Shown here one piece after another: positions 45,616-57,884 of a stretch of 64,000 bases of DNA. Source of the stretch: Ferirhizobium litorale. GTDB lineage: Bacteria > Pseudomonadota > Alphaproteobacteria > Rhizobiales > Rhizobiaceae. Made by a program: the position numbers and the translations under genes. Within the stretch, counting starts at the first letter, position 1; each line of letters begins with the position of its first letter. The notes under the pieces are model-generated. The model was not told the DNA's origin. It ran no database searches and saw nothing but the letters and a program-made list of their open reading frames with translations. The stretch is taken from contig JALDYZ010000003.1 in the NCBI GenBank assembly GCA_030028905.1, forward strand, positions 186,001 to 250,000. The letters run 5' to 3'.

Positions 45616-47124
45616 TCACCGCGGCATCCACCAATTGGTGCGGGCGCCGATGTGCATGTTGAGGGTCTTCGTCTCGGTGTAATCCTCGACCGCGTGACGG
45701 CCGAGTTCACGGCCAAGACCGGATTGCTTGTAGCCGCCGAAGGGCAATTCCGGAGAGCCGTCCATGAAGGTGTTCATCCAGACCGTGCCGGCGCGCATAC
45801 GGCGGCCAACCGTCAGACAGGTGTCGAAATCGCGGCTCCAGACGCCGGCGGACAGGCCGTAGTCGATGGAATTCGCGATCTGGATCGCTTCTTCGGTGGT
45901 TTCGAAGGTCAGGACCGACAGCACCGGTCCGAACACTTCCTCGCGCGCCACGGCCATTTCGGGCGTGACTTGCGACAGAATAGTCGGCGCCATGTATTGG
46001 CCAAGGCCGAAATCCACCGTGTCGCCGCCATACGCCAACCTCGCACCGCCGCTGGCCGCTCCCAATACATAGCCAGCGATTTTCTGCAGATGCTGCGGCG
46101 TAATGATCGCGCCGACTTGGGTCGACGGATCGAGAGGGTCGCCGACCTTCACCAGTTTCGAAAGCTCGGCGATGCGAGCGGTGGCCTCTTCGGCAACGTC
46201 GCGATGCAGGATCAGCCGTGATCCGGCATTGCAGCACTCACCGGCATTGAAGTAGCCGCCGAAGACGGCCGCGTCGATGAACTCGTCGAGGTTCGCATCC
46301 GGGAAGACGATCTGCGGGTTCTTGCCGCCGAGTTCGAGAGAGACCTTCTTCAGCGTTTGCGCCGCATTGGCCATGGTCAGGCGCCCTACCCCGGTCGAGC
46401 CGGTGAACGAGACCATGTCGACGTCCGGGTGCGTCGTCAACGGTGCGCCGACCTCCGGACCGGTGCCAGTAACAATGTTGGCGACGCCCGCCGGAACGCC
46501 CGCCTCAGTCAGGATCTCGCCAAGGACCAGTGTCGAGCCGGAAGTAAGCTCCGACGGCTTGACCACCGTGGTGCAGCCGGCGGCCAGCGCAAACGGCAGT
46601 TTCTGGCCGACGATTAGGAAGGGGAAGTTCCACGGCGTGATGATCGAGACGACGCCGATCGCCTCGCGCAGCACGACGCCTAGCGTGCCCTCTCCCAGCG
46701 TGTTGTAGCTCTCGCCATGCAGGTCGCGGGCGAGAGCCGCCGCATAGCGCCAGATGTCGACCGAGCCGGCGATTTCGCCGCGTACCTGACTGATCGGCTT
46801 GCCCGCTTCGACCGCGTCGAGATGGGCAAGCTCCTCTGCTCGCGCGGCAATCAGGTCGGCGGCCTTCAAGAGAATGTTGGAGCGTTCGGCACCGGTCATG
46901 CGCGGCCAGTGGCCATCATCGAAGGCGCGGCGGGCCGCGGCAATGGCGCGCTCGGCATCGCGCCTGGTGCCGGCCTGGTAGCGGCTGACGACAACGCCAT
47001 GGCCGGGAGCGACACGCTCCAGCGTCTTGCCACCGTCGGTCTCGACCCATGCTCCGTCAATGAGCATGCGGAAGTCGCGCACCTTGTAGTTCGTCAGCGC
47101 CTTCGGCTGCACCATGACTGTCAT
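45616..47124 (-). CDS. NAD(P)-dependent aldehyde dehydrogenase
   Basis: The ATG at 47124 (502 residues) gives a TGATG overlap with the enoyl-CoA hydratase gene and has AGGGAG upstream; an ATG at 47130 is an alternative. It has the ALDH fold: TPWNFPFLIVGQKLPFALAA (catalytic asparagine region), FTGSTGVGR for cofactor, LELGGKNP with the general-base glutamate, and GECCNAGSRL with the catalytic cysteine. It would oxidise an aldehyde made by the GMC enzymes to the acid. It is close to betaine/gamma-aldehyde dehydrogenases, but that does not fix the substrate. Confidence 0.92.
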   Translation of the reverse strand: MTVMVQPKALTNYKVRDFRMLIDGAWVETDGGKTLERVAPGHGVVVSRYQAGTRRDAERAIAAARRAFDDGHWPRMTGAERSNILLKAADLIAARAEELAHLDAVEAGKPISQVRGEIAGSVDIWRYAAALARDLHGESYNTLGEGTLGVVLREAIGVVSIITPWNFPFLIVGQKLPFALAAGCTTVVKPSELTSGSTLVLGEILTEAGVPAGVANIVTGTGPEVGAPLTTHPDVDMVSFTGSTGVGRLTMANAAQTLKKVSLELGGKNPQIVFPDANLDEFIDAAVFGGYFNAGECCNAGSRLILHRDVAEEATARIAELSKLVKVGDPLDPSTQVGAIITPQHLQKIAGYVLGAASGGARLAYGGDTVDFGLGQYMAPTILSQVTPEMAVAREEVFGPVLSVLTFETTEEAIQIANSIDYGLSAGVWSRDFDTCLTVGRRMRAGTVWMNTFMDGSPELPFGGYKQSGLGRELGRHAVEDYTETKTLNMHIGARTNWWMPR

Positions 47125-47903
47125 CACCATTCTCCCTTGAATTCCGCGGGGCGTTTTCCGGTAAAGGCGGCAACGCCTTCCTTCAGGTCCCCGGTCTTGG
47201 CGACGAGGATCGAGCCCAAGGCTTCCACCGCGCTGCCATTGTCCTCGCCGTTGGCGATGGCGATCATGAGTTTCGAAATTTCGGTCGCGGCGGGGCCGCG
47301 CGCGGCAATGCGGGCCGCATAGATCCTCGCCGCCTGAACCGAGCCACCGGCCTCGACGACCTGGTCGACGATGCCGAGCGCCTGCGCTTCCGTGGCGGTC
47401 AATAGCTCGCCGCCGAGCAGCATGCGACGCACCGCCTGGGCGCCGAAGCGCTTGACGAGCCGCTGCGTGCCCGACCAGCCGGGCACCATGCCGAGGCCGG
47501 CTTCCGGCAGGCCGATCTTCACCTGCGTTTCGGCAATGCGGATGTCGGCGGCTGCGGCAAGCTCCAGCCCGCCGCCGAGCGCGTGGCCGTTTACAGCTGC
47601 AATCAGCGGCATGCGGAGGCTCGCCAGTCGCTCGAACACCCGATGGCCGAAACGGACCCAGGCGTGGCCGAACTCGTTCGGCTCCATGCCGGCCCAGGCC
47701 TTGATGTCGCCACCGGCGGAGAAGGCCTTGCCTTCACCCGTGAGGATGGCGATTCGGACCGCCGCATTCACTTCTATGGTGTCGCAGGCGGTTGAGAGTT
47801 CCTTCAACATGTCGATGTCGAAGGCGTTCAATTTCTCCGGCCGCGCGACGGTCAACGTCGCGACAGCACCTTCGACGGTGACCTTGATACGCGGCTCAGA
47901 CAT
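47124..47903 (-). CDS. Enoyl-CoA hydratase/isomerase (crotonase family)
   Basis: The start at 47903 follows GGAGGGGG; 259 residues. The crotonase oxyanion-hole segments AFSAGGDIKAWA (near residue 62) and ALGGGLELAAAADIRIA (near 105) are present, along with GLPEAGLGMVPGWSGTQRL. The usual catalytic glutamates map to GGLELAAAA and GLPEAGLG. Its start overlaps the CoA-transferase stop by eight bases. With the CoA transferase it shows that an acid in this pathway is processed as a CoA ester. Confidence 0.9.
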   Translation of the reverse strand: MSEPRIKVTVEGAVATLTVARPEKLNAFDIDMLKELSTACDTIEVNAAVRIAILTGEGKAFSAGGDIKAWAGMEPNEFGHAWVRFGHRVFERLASLRMPLIAAVNGHALGGGLELAAAADIRIAETQVKIGLPEAGLGMVPGWSGTQRLVKRFGAQAVRRMLLGGELLTATEAQALGIVDQVVEAGGSVQAARIYAARIAARGPAATEISKLMIAIANGEDNGSAVEALGSILVAKTGDLKEGVAAFTGKRPAEFKGEW

Positions 47904-49509
47904 GTCCAGCCCCCTCCAGCTTGTGCTCGGGTCTGCGCGGGAGGGTGAGCCCGAGCGGCTGATCAGCAAAGAGCGCGCCGTCCATGACCTTCAGATTGTC
48001 GGACACGACAAGCGGGAACTCCGACTGGTCGAGGATATGGGACTGCAGGTCGACGCCCGGCGCGATTTCCGTCAGCACTATACCCCTCGGCGTCAGCTTC
48101 ATCATGCAGCGTTCGGTGACATAGGTGATGTCCTGCTCCTGCTCGACGGCGCGGCGGCCGGAGAAGGTTACGTGCTCGACCTCGTTCACGAGTTTCTTAA
48201 GCTTGCCTTCTTTTTCGATAACGAGCTTGCCGCCCTCGATGCCCAACTTGGCGCCAGCGTTAAACATGCCGGAGAAGACGATCTTCTTCGCCCGTGCCGT
48301 GATGTCGACAAAACCGCCGGCGCCCGCCGTCACATGCGGACGGAAGGAGAGCTTCGAGACGTTGACCGAGCCGTCACGGCCGATCTCAAGGAAGGACAGC
48401 AGCGAGGCGTCAAAGCCACCGCCCTGGAAATAGGTGAACTGGTATGGCGACGGCATGTAGGCATCCGCGTTCGAAGCACAGCCGAAGGCGAAGTCGAGCA
48501 ACGGCACGCCGCCGACCGCACCCTGCTCGATCACCCAGGTGACCTCGCCGTGCAAACCTTCTTCCAACAGGATACGTGGTACGTTGGCCGAGATGCCGAA
48601 GCCGAGATTGACACAGCTTCCGGCGGCAAGCTCCTGTGCGACGCGCCGCGCGATGACCTTCTGGATGTTGAACTCGGGCACGCGGAAGGTGTCGAGCGGT
48701 CGAATGAGCTCACCGGAAATTGCCGGGTCATAGAGTGTCTGGGTCGTCTGCTTCTGGTCGGGATCGACGACGACATAGTCGACCAGCATGCCGGGCACTC
48801 GCACATCGTGCGGGCGCAGGGAGCCGTCCTTGGTAATGCGCTTGACCTGGGCGATGACGATGCCGCCGTTGTTGCGGGCGGCGAGCGCCTGATCAAGACC
48901 CCCGAGATAGGCGCCCTCGTGTTCATAAGTGAGGTTGCCGCGCTCGTCGGCCGTGGTGGCGCGGATGATCGCCACCTGAGGCACGATCGCCGGGAAATAG
49001 AGCCACTGTTCGCCCTCGAATTCGATCTTCTTAACGACCGGTTCTGAGGTAGCCCTGTCGTTCATCGCGCAGCCCTGGCGGGAAGGATCGACGAAGGTGT
49101 CGAGGCCGACCTTGGTCAGCACTCCCGGACGCTTGGCGGCGGCCTCGCGATGCATATCGAACAGGATACCGGAGGGGATATTGTAGGCCGGAATCTCGTT
49201 ACTGGTGACCATTTGCCAGATCAACGGCGGTTCGGCGGAGGACGGCCCGGACGGGTAGGAACCACCGATAATTCTTGCCAGCAGACCCTTTTTCGCGATG
49301 TGGTCCACGCCCTTGATGCCGCTCATGTCACCGGCGGCAATCGGATGCAGGGTGGTGATATTTCTCGGATGACCGGCCGCGTCGAAGCGTTCGCCGATCG
49401 CCTTCAGCATCAGATCCGGGCAGCCGAGGCCCGACGACGACGACACGGAAACGATAGCGCCGTCGGGGATCAGGCTAGCCGCTTCGGAGAGGGAAATATG
49501 CTTGCTCAT
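47896..49509 (-). CDS. Fused two-domain acyl-CoA:carboxylate CoA-transferase (YdiF-like)
   Basis: A 537-residue family I CoA transferase with alpha and beta halves fused. The N-terminal half has IPDGAIVSVSSSSGLGCPD. The beta half carries VNLGFGISANVPRIL and the catalytic glutamate in VIEQGAVGGVPL. A GTG nine bases upstream of the chosen ATG (49509) directly follows the preceding stop. The enzyme moves CoA from acetyl- or succinyl-CoA to a short-chain acid. In this operon it probably activates the product of the aldehyde dehydrogenase. Confidence 0.9.
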   Translation of the reverse strand: MSKHISLSEAASLIPDGAIVSVSSSSGLGCPDLMLKAIGERFDAAGHPRNITTLHPIAAGDMSGIKGVDHIAKKGLLARIIGGSYPSGPSSAEPPLIWQMVTSNEIPAYNIPSGILFDMHREAAAKRPGVLTKVGLDTFVDPSRQGCAMNDRATSEPVVKKIEFEGEQWLYFPAIVPQVAIIRATTADERGNLTYEHEGAYLGGLDQALAARNNGGIVIAQVKRITKDGSLRPHDVRVPGMLVDYVVVDPDQKQTTQTLYDPAISGELIRPLDTFRVPEFNIQKVIARRVAQELAAGSCVNLGFGISANVPRILLEEGLHGEVTWVIEQGAVGGVPLLDFAFGCASNADAYMPSPYQFTYFQGGGFDASLLSFLEIGRDGSVNVSKLSFRPHVTAGAGGFVDITARAKKIVFSGMFNAGAKLGIEGGKLVIEKEGKLKKLVNEVEHVTFSGRRAVEQEQDITYVTERCMMKLTPRGIVLTEIAPGVDLQSHILDQSEFPLVVSDNLKVMDGALFADQPLGLTLPRRPEHKLEGAGHV

Positions 49510-49518
49510 GGGATGCAC

Positions 49519-51560
<2,042 letters not shown>

Positions 51561-51598
51561 GCGATTCCTCCATCGGGCAACGCCCTGTTCTTGCCTTC

Positions 51599-51627
51599 AA
51601 ATAATTGGATCGTTCCAAACTTGTCAA
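51599..51627 (-). promoter_or_regulatory. LacI-gene promoter with operator O1
   Basis: On the minus strand TTGACA (51627-51622) and TTATTT (51604-51599) are 17 bases apart. The spacer holds TTGGATCGTTCCAA (51605-51618, plus-strand reading), one mismatch from the perfect palindrome TTGGAACGTTCCAA. A protein on this site would block RNA polymerase, consistent with autorepression. Confidence 0.75.
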
Positions 51628-51806
51628 GCGCAAGGGCGACAAAAAATGCGCTAGCTGCCACATGCGTCTCCGTCGGAACTTCAATTTTTTCGATAATTCT
51701 CGTATGTTTAAACACTGTTTTCGGGTTTCACTCAGGTGTCAGCCATTTGTTCTCACACCTGGAACGGCATTCTCGCGACAGAGCACCTCTCCCCCATTTT
51801 TACCCC

Positions 51807-51835
51807 TTGTCATTTGGAACGTTCTAAATTATTGA
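51807..51835 (+). promoter_or_regulatory. DUF993-gene promoter with operator O2
   Basis: TTGTCA (51807-51812) and TATTGA (51830-51835) are 17 bases apart. The spacer holds TTGGAACGTTCTAA (51814-51827), again one mismatch from TTGGAACGTTCCAA. It mirrors the architecture at 51599-51627. The two operator centres are 209 bases apart, close to a whole number of helical turns. Confidence 0.75.
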
Positions 51836-51861
51836 GGTCGACCAATCGCAAGGAGGAGAGC

Positions 51862-53031
51862 ATGACGATCACGCTGAAGCTGCCGCTGGCGGATGGAAAG
51901 ACAGAAAGCTACGCGCTGACGGGAACGCCCGTTGCGCGACCATCTTCCCCTCCGCGGTTCAATCGCATTGCCTATGCGGCAGCCCACGTCGTTTCCGACC
52001 CTCTCAGAGACCTCGATCCTTGGAACCGTCCGGCAATCGACTGGGATGCGACCATGGCGTTCCGCCATCACCTCTGGTCACTCGGCTTCCGCATTGCCGA
52101 GGCGATGGATACGGCCCAGCGCGGCCTGGGGCTCGATTGGGCGGGCGCGCAGGAACTGATCGGCCGCTCGCTCGCCGAAGCCCGAACCATCGATGGCGCC
52201 GACCTCGCCTGCGGCGCCGGCACCGATCACCTCGCGCCGACCGACGCCCGCTCGATAGAGGACGTGATTGCTGCCTACGAGACCCAGGTCGAATTCGTCG
52301 AGAAGAACGGCGGTCGGGCCATCATGATGGCGAGCCGGGCGCTTGCGCGCATTGCCCGCTCCCCGGACGACTACCGAAAGGTCTATGGTCGCATCCTCGG
52401 ACAGGCGAAGGACAAGGTCGTACTGCACTGGTTGGGTGACATGTTCGACCCTCAACTCGCCGGTTACTGGGGCGCCCGCGATTTCAATGCTGCACTCGAA
52501 ACCGTTCTGTCGATCATCGAAGAGAACCGCGACAAAGTCGAAGGCATCAAGATCTCGCTGCTCGACAACGCCAAGGAAGTGGCGCTGCGCGACCAGTTAC
52601 CCGAGGGCGTGCTCTGCTTCACCGGCGATGACTTCAACTATGCCGAACTGATCGAAGGCGATGGCGGCAAATACAGCCATGCCCTGCTCGGCATCTTCGA
52701 CGCGGTGGCGCCGCAGGCCTCGAAGGCGCTGGCCGCTCTCGCAGCCGGCGACGTTGCAACCTTCCGGGGCGTGATCGAGCCGACCGTACCGCTGTCGCGC
52801 AAGATATTCGAGGCGCCAACGCAGTACTACAAGGCAGGCGTCGTCTTCCTTGCCTGGCTGAACGGCCACCAGAACCATTTCACCATGCCGGCAGGCATGC
52901 AGGCCGCCCGTGGCGTCCTGCACTACGCAGACGTCTTCCGCCTCGCGGACAAGGCCAATGTGCTCGACAAACCGGACTTCGCTGCCAGACGCATGGCCGG
53001 GTTCCTCACCACCTTCGGCGTCGGAGCATAA
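51862..53031 (+). CDS. DUF993 protein, predicted DapA-like class I aldolase
   Basis: The ATG at 51862 follows a strong AGGAGGAGAG; 389 residues. The protein belongs to DUF993. Its sequence VEGIKISLLDNAKEVALRDQ resembles the dihydrodipicolinate synthase/NAL Schiff-base region (GIKEATGD), giving Lys230 as the predicted catalytic lysine. FTGDDFNYAELIEGDGGKY aligns in style with the DapA segment LSGDDxxxLxxMxxGGxG. So it probably forms or cleaves a carbon-carbon bond or dehydrates a sugar acid. It is divergent from the LacI gene and under the O2 operator, which ties it to the catabolic cluster. No substrate is known to me. Confidence 0.8.
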   Translation: MTITLKLPLADGKTESYALTGTPVARPSSPPRFNRIAYAAAHVVSDPLRDLDPWNRPAIDWDATMAFRHHLWSLGFRIAEAMDTAQRGLGLDWAGAQELIGRSLAEARTIDGADLACGAGTDHLAPTDARSIEDVIAAYETQVEFVEKNGGRAIMMASRALARIARSPDDYRKVYGRILGQAKDKVVLHWLGDMFDPQLAGYWGARDFNAALETVLSIIEENRDKVEGIKISLLDNAKEVALRDQLPEGVLCFTGDDFNYAELIEGDGGKYSHALLGIFDAVAPQASKALAALAAGDVATFRGVIEPTVPLSRKIFEAPTQYYKAGVVFLAWLNGHQNHFTMPAGMQAARGVLHYADVFRLADKANVLDKPDFAARRMAGFLTTFGVGA

Positions 53032-53070
53032 ACCGTTTCGACACACCGACGATCTTCCTTGAAACGGGGC

Positions 53071-53101
53071 TTGACCTTCCAACGGTGGAAAGCTTCATCT
53101 T
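53071..53101 (+). promoter_or_regulatory. HmrR/CueR-type promoter of copZ
   Basis: TTGACC (53071-53076) is followed by a 19-base spacer carrying TTCCA-ACGG-TGGAA and then CATCTT as -10. The long spacer with a central dyad is the hallmark of MerR-family activation. The dyad is one base shorter in the middle than the copA site at 55298-55318. Confidence 0.7.
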
Positions 53102-53130
53102 TGATGAAACCCAAATTCAAGGAGACAGGC

Positions 53131-53328
53131 ATGCAACGCTACAAGATCGAGGACATGAGCTGCGACCACTGCGTCCGCACCGTCGAGAAGGCGATCCGGA
53201 GCGTCGATCCGCAAGCAACCGTTACAATCGACCTTGCGACAAAGGAAGTCAGCGTCGCGACGGCAGCAGGCCCGGCCCCGATCGCCGAAGCGCTGAAGAA
53301 CGCAGGCTATGAGTGCCAGCCAATCTGA
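53131..53328 (+). CDS. copZ: CopZ-like copper chaperone (HMA domain)
   Basis: A 65-residue single HMA domain from the ATG at 53131, with AAGGAG just upstream. The copper site MSCDHC is at residues 9-14 (CxxC), within the beta-alpha-beta-beta-alpha-beta fold (VEKAIRSVDPQATVTIDL, then AEALKNAGYEC). It carries Cu(I) in the cytoplasm to the CopA ATPase encoded downstream. Its own MerR-type promoter places it in the HmrR regulon. The short tail ends ECQPI. Confidence 0.9.
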   Translation: MQRYKIEDMSCDHCVRTVEKAIRSVDPQATVTIDLATKEVSVATAAGPAPIAEALKNAGYECQPI

Positions 53329-53374
53329 TGGCTTGCGCTCACGGAACCACCCCCTACAGAAGCCGGGGCTTCGC

Positions 53375-54253
53375 TTAGCCCGCCTCGCACGTTCCCAGCA
53401 GCCATCCTTCAAAAGCCAGCATTGCTTTTGAAGGATGGCGTGATTTCAGCCGCGTCAGCCAATAGCTCCCCAGGGAAATGTGAACGTCGAACGGTTGCTC
53501 GACATCTCCAGACGCCACGTGGCGTTGGAACATGAGGGGCGGGCAAAGCGCGACGCCCTGCCCCTGCAGGGCCGTCTCCATCATGGCGATGGAGGAATCG
53601 AATACGATGCTCCTTTGCGGCGGCCCCTGCATGGGCGCGCCGGCAGCTTCGAACCATTTGGTCCACTCATCTGCCCTGTAGGACCGCAACAGTGTGTGAG
53701 AATGAAGGTCTCCCGGTCTTTCGAGCGACCGGGCGATCCGGGGAATGCACAAGGCTGTCAGCGGCGCATCGATGAGGCGAACGGACTGTGTACCCTGCCA
53801 GGAGCCGTCGCCGAACTTTATCGTGAAATCCAGGCCCTCTGCCGCTATGTCGACGCGATTGTTGTTCGTGGATAGGCGGACATCGACATACGGAAACTGT
53901 TGCTGAAAATCGGTGATACGGGGTAGCAGCCATCCCGTAGCAAAAGTTCCGACGCAGCCGACATTCAGCACCTCGCGAAGATGTCCGCCCTCGAAGCGTT
54001 CCAGAACATCCGCCATGCGATCGAAGGAGTCCCGCAGCACCGGCAACAGGGCCTCTCCTTCAGCCGTGATCAGTAGCCCGCGCGGGAGGCGGCGGAACAA
54101 TTGCGTCTTCAGGCGCTCCTCCAGCAGCTTCACCTGATGGCTGACGGCCGCCTGCGTAACCGACAATTCGATGGCGGCGCGTGTGAAGCTGAGGTGCCGG
54201 GCAGACGCTTCGAAGGCGCGCAGGGCGTTGAGGGGCAGAAACGGTCGAACCAT
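53375..54253 (-). CDS. ampR: AmpR-like LysR-family regulator
   Basis: A 292-residue protein. The N-terminus RPFLPLNALRAFEASARHLS and the helix-turn-helix (FTRAAIELSVTQAAVSHQV) are AmpR/GcvA-like. The effector domain (about 90-290) has FATGWLLPRITDFQQQFPYV. It is divergent from the beta-lactamase gene with 99 bases between the starts, the classic ampR-bla layout. AmpR senses cell-wall muropeptides, usually to induce class C or A enzymes; here the neighbour is class D. Its last codons contain a perfect 16-bp inverted repeat (53402-53440). Confidence 0.88.
   Translation of the reverse strand: MVRPFLPLNALRAFEASARHLSFTRAAIELSVTQAAVSHQVKLLEERLKTQLFRRLPRGLLITAEGEALLPVLRDSFDRMADVLERFEGGHLREVLNVGCVGTFATGWLLPRITDFQQQFPYVDVRLSTNNNRVDIAAEGLDFTIKFGDGSWQGTQSVRLIDAPLTALCIPRIARSLERPGDLHSHTLLRSYRADEWTKWFEAAGAPMQGPPQRSIVFDSSIAMMETALQGQGVALCPPLMFQRHVASGDVEQPFDVHISLGSYWLTRLKSRHPSKAMLAFEGWLLGTCEAG
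53402..53440. repeat. Perfect 16-bp inverted repeat inside the 3' end of ampR
   Basis: The arm GCCATCCTTCAAAAGC (53402-53417) is the exact reverse complement of 53425-53440, with a seven-base loop. It lies wholly in coding sequence (around residues 272-284 of AmpR), 27 bases before the stop. It could terminate transcription arriving from copZ on the other strand while still coding for protein. Confidence 0.8.
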
Positions 54254-54272
54254 GGATGGCCAAATTTAATTT

Positions 54273-54290
54273 ATATCTGATGCCAGATAT
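54273..54290. promoter_or_regulatory. Palindrome between ampR and bla (candidate AmpR operator)
   Basis: ATATCTG (54273-54279) and CAGATAT (54284-54290) are perfect arms around ATGC, in an A/T-rich patch between the divergent starts. LysR regulators bind dyads in such positions. It overlaps the likely promoters of both genes. Confidence 0.6.
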
Positions 54291-54352
54291 CATCGTTTGT
54301 TGGCGTGGGCAATTTTCCCTACCTTCGCGGCAGATCAACCACGGAGCCACAG

Positions 54353-55177
54353 ATGAACATGACAAAGAGCCTCGCGGCAGCTTGCCTGTTGCTGCTTGCC
54401 GCAGGGAGCGCACACGCCTCGGGCGGCCAGAACTACGCCCTCGAATGCACCATCGTCGCGGATGCACGGACCGGAGAAGCCCTGCATCGGGAGGGCACCT
54501 GTGATCAGCGCTTCGCGCCGGCATCCACATTCAAATTTGCCCTTGCCGTCATGGGTTTCGACAGCGGCATTTTGAAAAGTCCCCATGATCCCGTGTGGAA
54601 ACTCAAGCCTGAATTCCACGCATCGAAGCGAGAACAAGCCTACAAGACGGTCGATCCCGCGATTTGGGAGAAGGACTCCATCGTCTGGTATTCGCAGCAA
54701 CTGACGATGAAGCTCGGCATGAAGCGATTCTCGGACTATGTCACCGAATTCGACTACGGCAACATGGACGTCTCCGGCGATCCCGGCAAGGCCAACGGCC
54801 TGACGCGAGCATGGCTGATGTCATCGCTGGCGATCTCGCCGGACGAGCAGATTGGCTTTCTGCACCGCTTCAAGACCCGCTCCCTGCCGGTTTCCGAACA
54901 AGCCTATCGCCAGACCGAAGCAACGATTGCGACCTTCGATGCCGATGATGGCTGGAAAGTTCATGGCAAGACCGGCAGCGGCTGGCTGCGGGACAAGAAC
55001 GGGAAAATCGATGAAACCCGCCCGCTCGGCTGGTTCGTCGGCTGGGCAGAGAAAGATGGACGCGAGGTCATCTTCGCCCGCCTGAACATCGGCGCGGAAA
55101 AGTCCGAGAAGCCCGGCAGCATTTATGCAAGGGAGAAGATGCTGGCTGATCTTCCCCGTCTGGTTGAGGCAAAGTAG
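54353..55177 (+). CDS. Class D (OXA-type) beta-lactamase
   Basis: A 274-residue protein from the ATG at 54353 (GGAG six bases upstream). The signal peptide MNMTKSLAAACLLLLAAGSAHA is cut near residue 22. All class D motifs are present: PASTFKF (Ser58, Lys61), SIV near residue 113, FDYGN and KTGSGW near residue 210. It is therefore a periplasmic serine beta-lactamase that hydrolyses penicillins; the spectrum cannot be told from sequence. It is divergent from ampR and followed after 117 bases by the copA promoter. Confidence 0.93.
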   Translation: MNMTKSLAAACLLLLAAGSAHASGGQNYALECTIVADARTGEALHREGTCDQRFAPASTFKFALAVMGFDSGILKSPHDPVWKLKPEFHASKREQAYKTVDPAIWEKDSIVWYSQQLTMKLGMKRFSDYVTEFDYGNMDVSGDPGKANGLTRAWLMSSLAISPDEQIGFLHRFKTRSLPVSEQAYRQTEATIATFDADDGWKVHGKTGSGWLRDKNGKIDETRPLGWFVGWAEKDGREVIFARLNIGAEKSEKPGSIYAREKMLADLPRLVEAK

Positions 55178-55294
55178 CCGACCTCAATTCTCTTTGGATA
55201 TCCCATTGTCGCGAACGTCTGGCTGTTCGCGACAAGTTCCGGGCGCGACCAGGTCGCCTCTGAACCGGACGGCAAAGAGATCCAAAATTGCTTC

Positions 55295-55325
55295 TTGACC
55301 TTCCAACGATTGGAAGGTGCACCTA
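55295..55325 (+). promoter_or_regulatory. HmrR/CueR-type promoter of copA
   Basis: TTGACC (55295-55300), a 19-base spacer and CACCTA as -10. A dyad with eight-base arms ACCTTCCA and TGGAAGGT around ACGAT (55298-55318) closely matches published CueR/HmrR copper boxes. The cognate regulator gene follows copA. Confidence 0.85.
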
Positions 55326-55356
55326 CATATGCAGTTGCAAATCGAGGAGCATCGAA

Positions 55357-57867
<2,511 letters not shown>

Positions 57868-57884
57868 ATCTTGAAAGGTGAGCC

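Larger units (their letters stand above)
51561..51861. other. 301-bp divergent control region between the LacI and DUF993 genes
   Basis: No gene. It contains two back-to-back promoters, each with a LacI-type palindrome in its spacer (listed separately), and an A/T-rich centre around 51675-51725. Symmetry of the two ends suggests one regulator controlling both transcription units. Confidence 0.7.

Noticed and set aside
47371-49047. A 558-codon plus-strand open frame
   Set aside because: It is antisense to the enoyl-CoA hydratase and CoA-transferase genes; no recognisable motifs.
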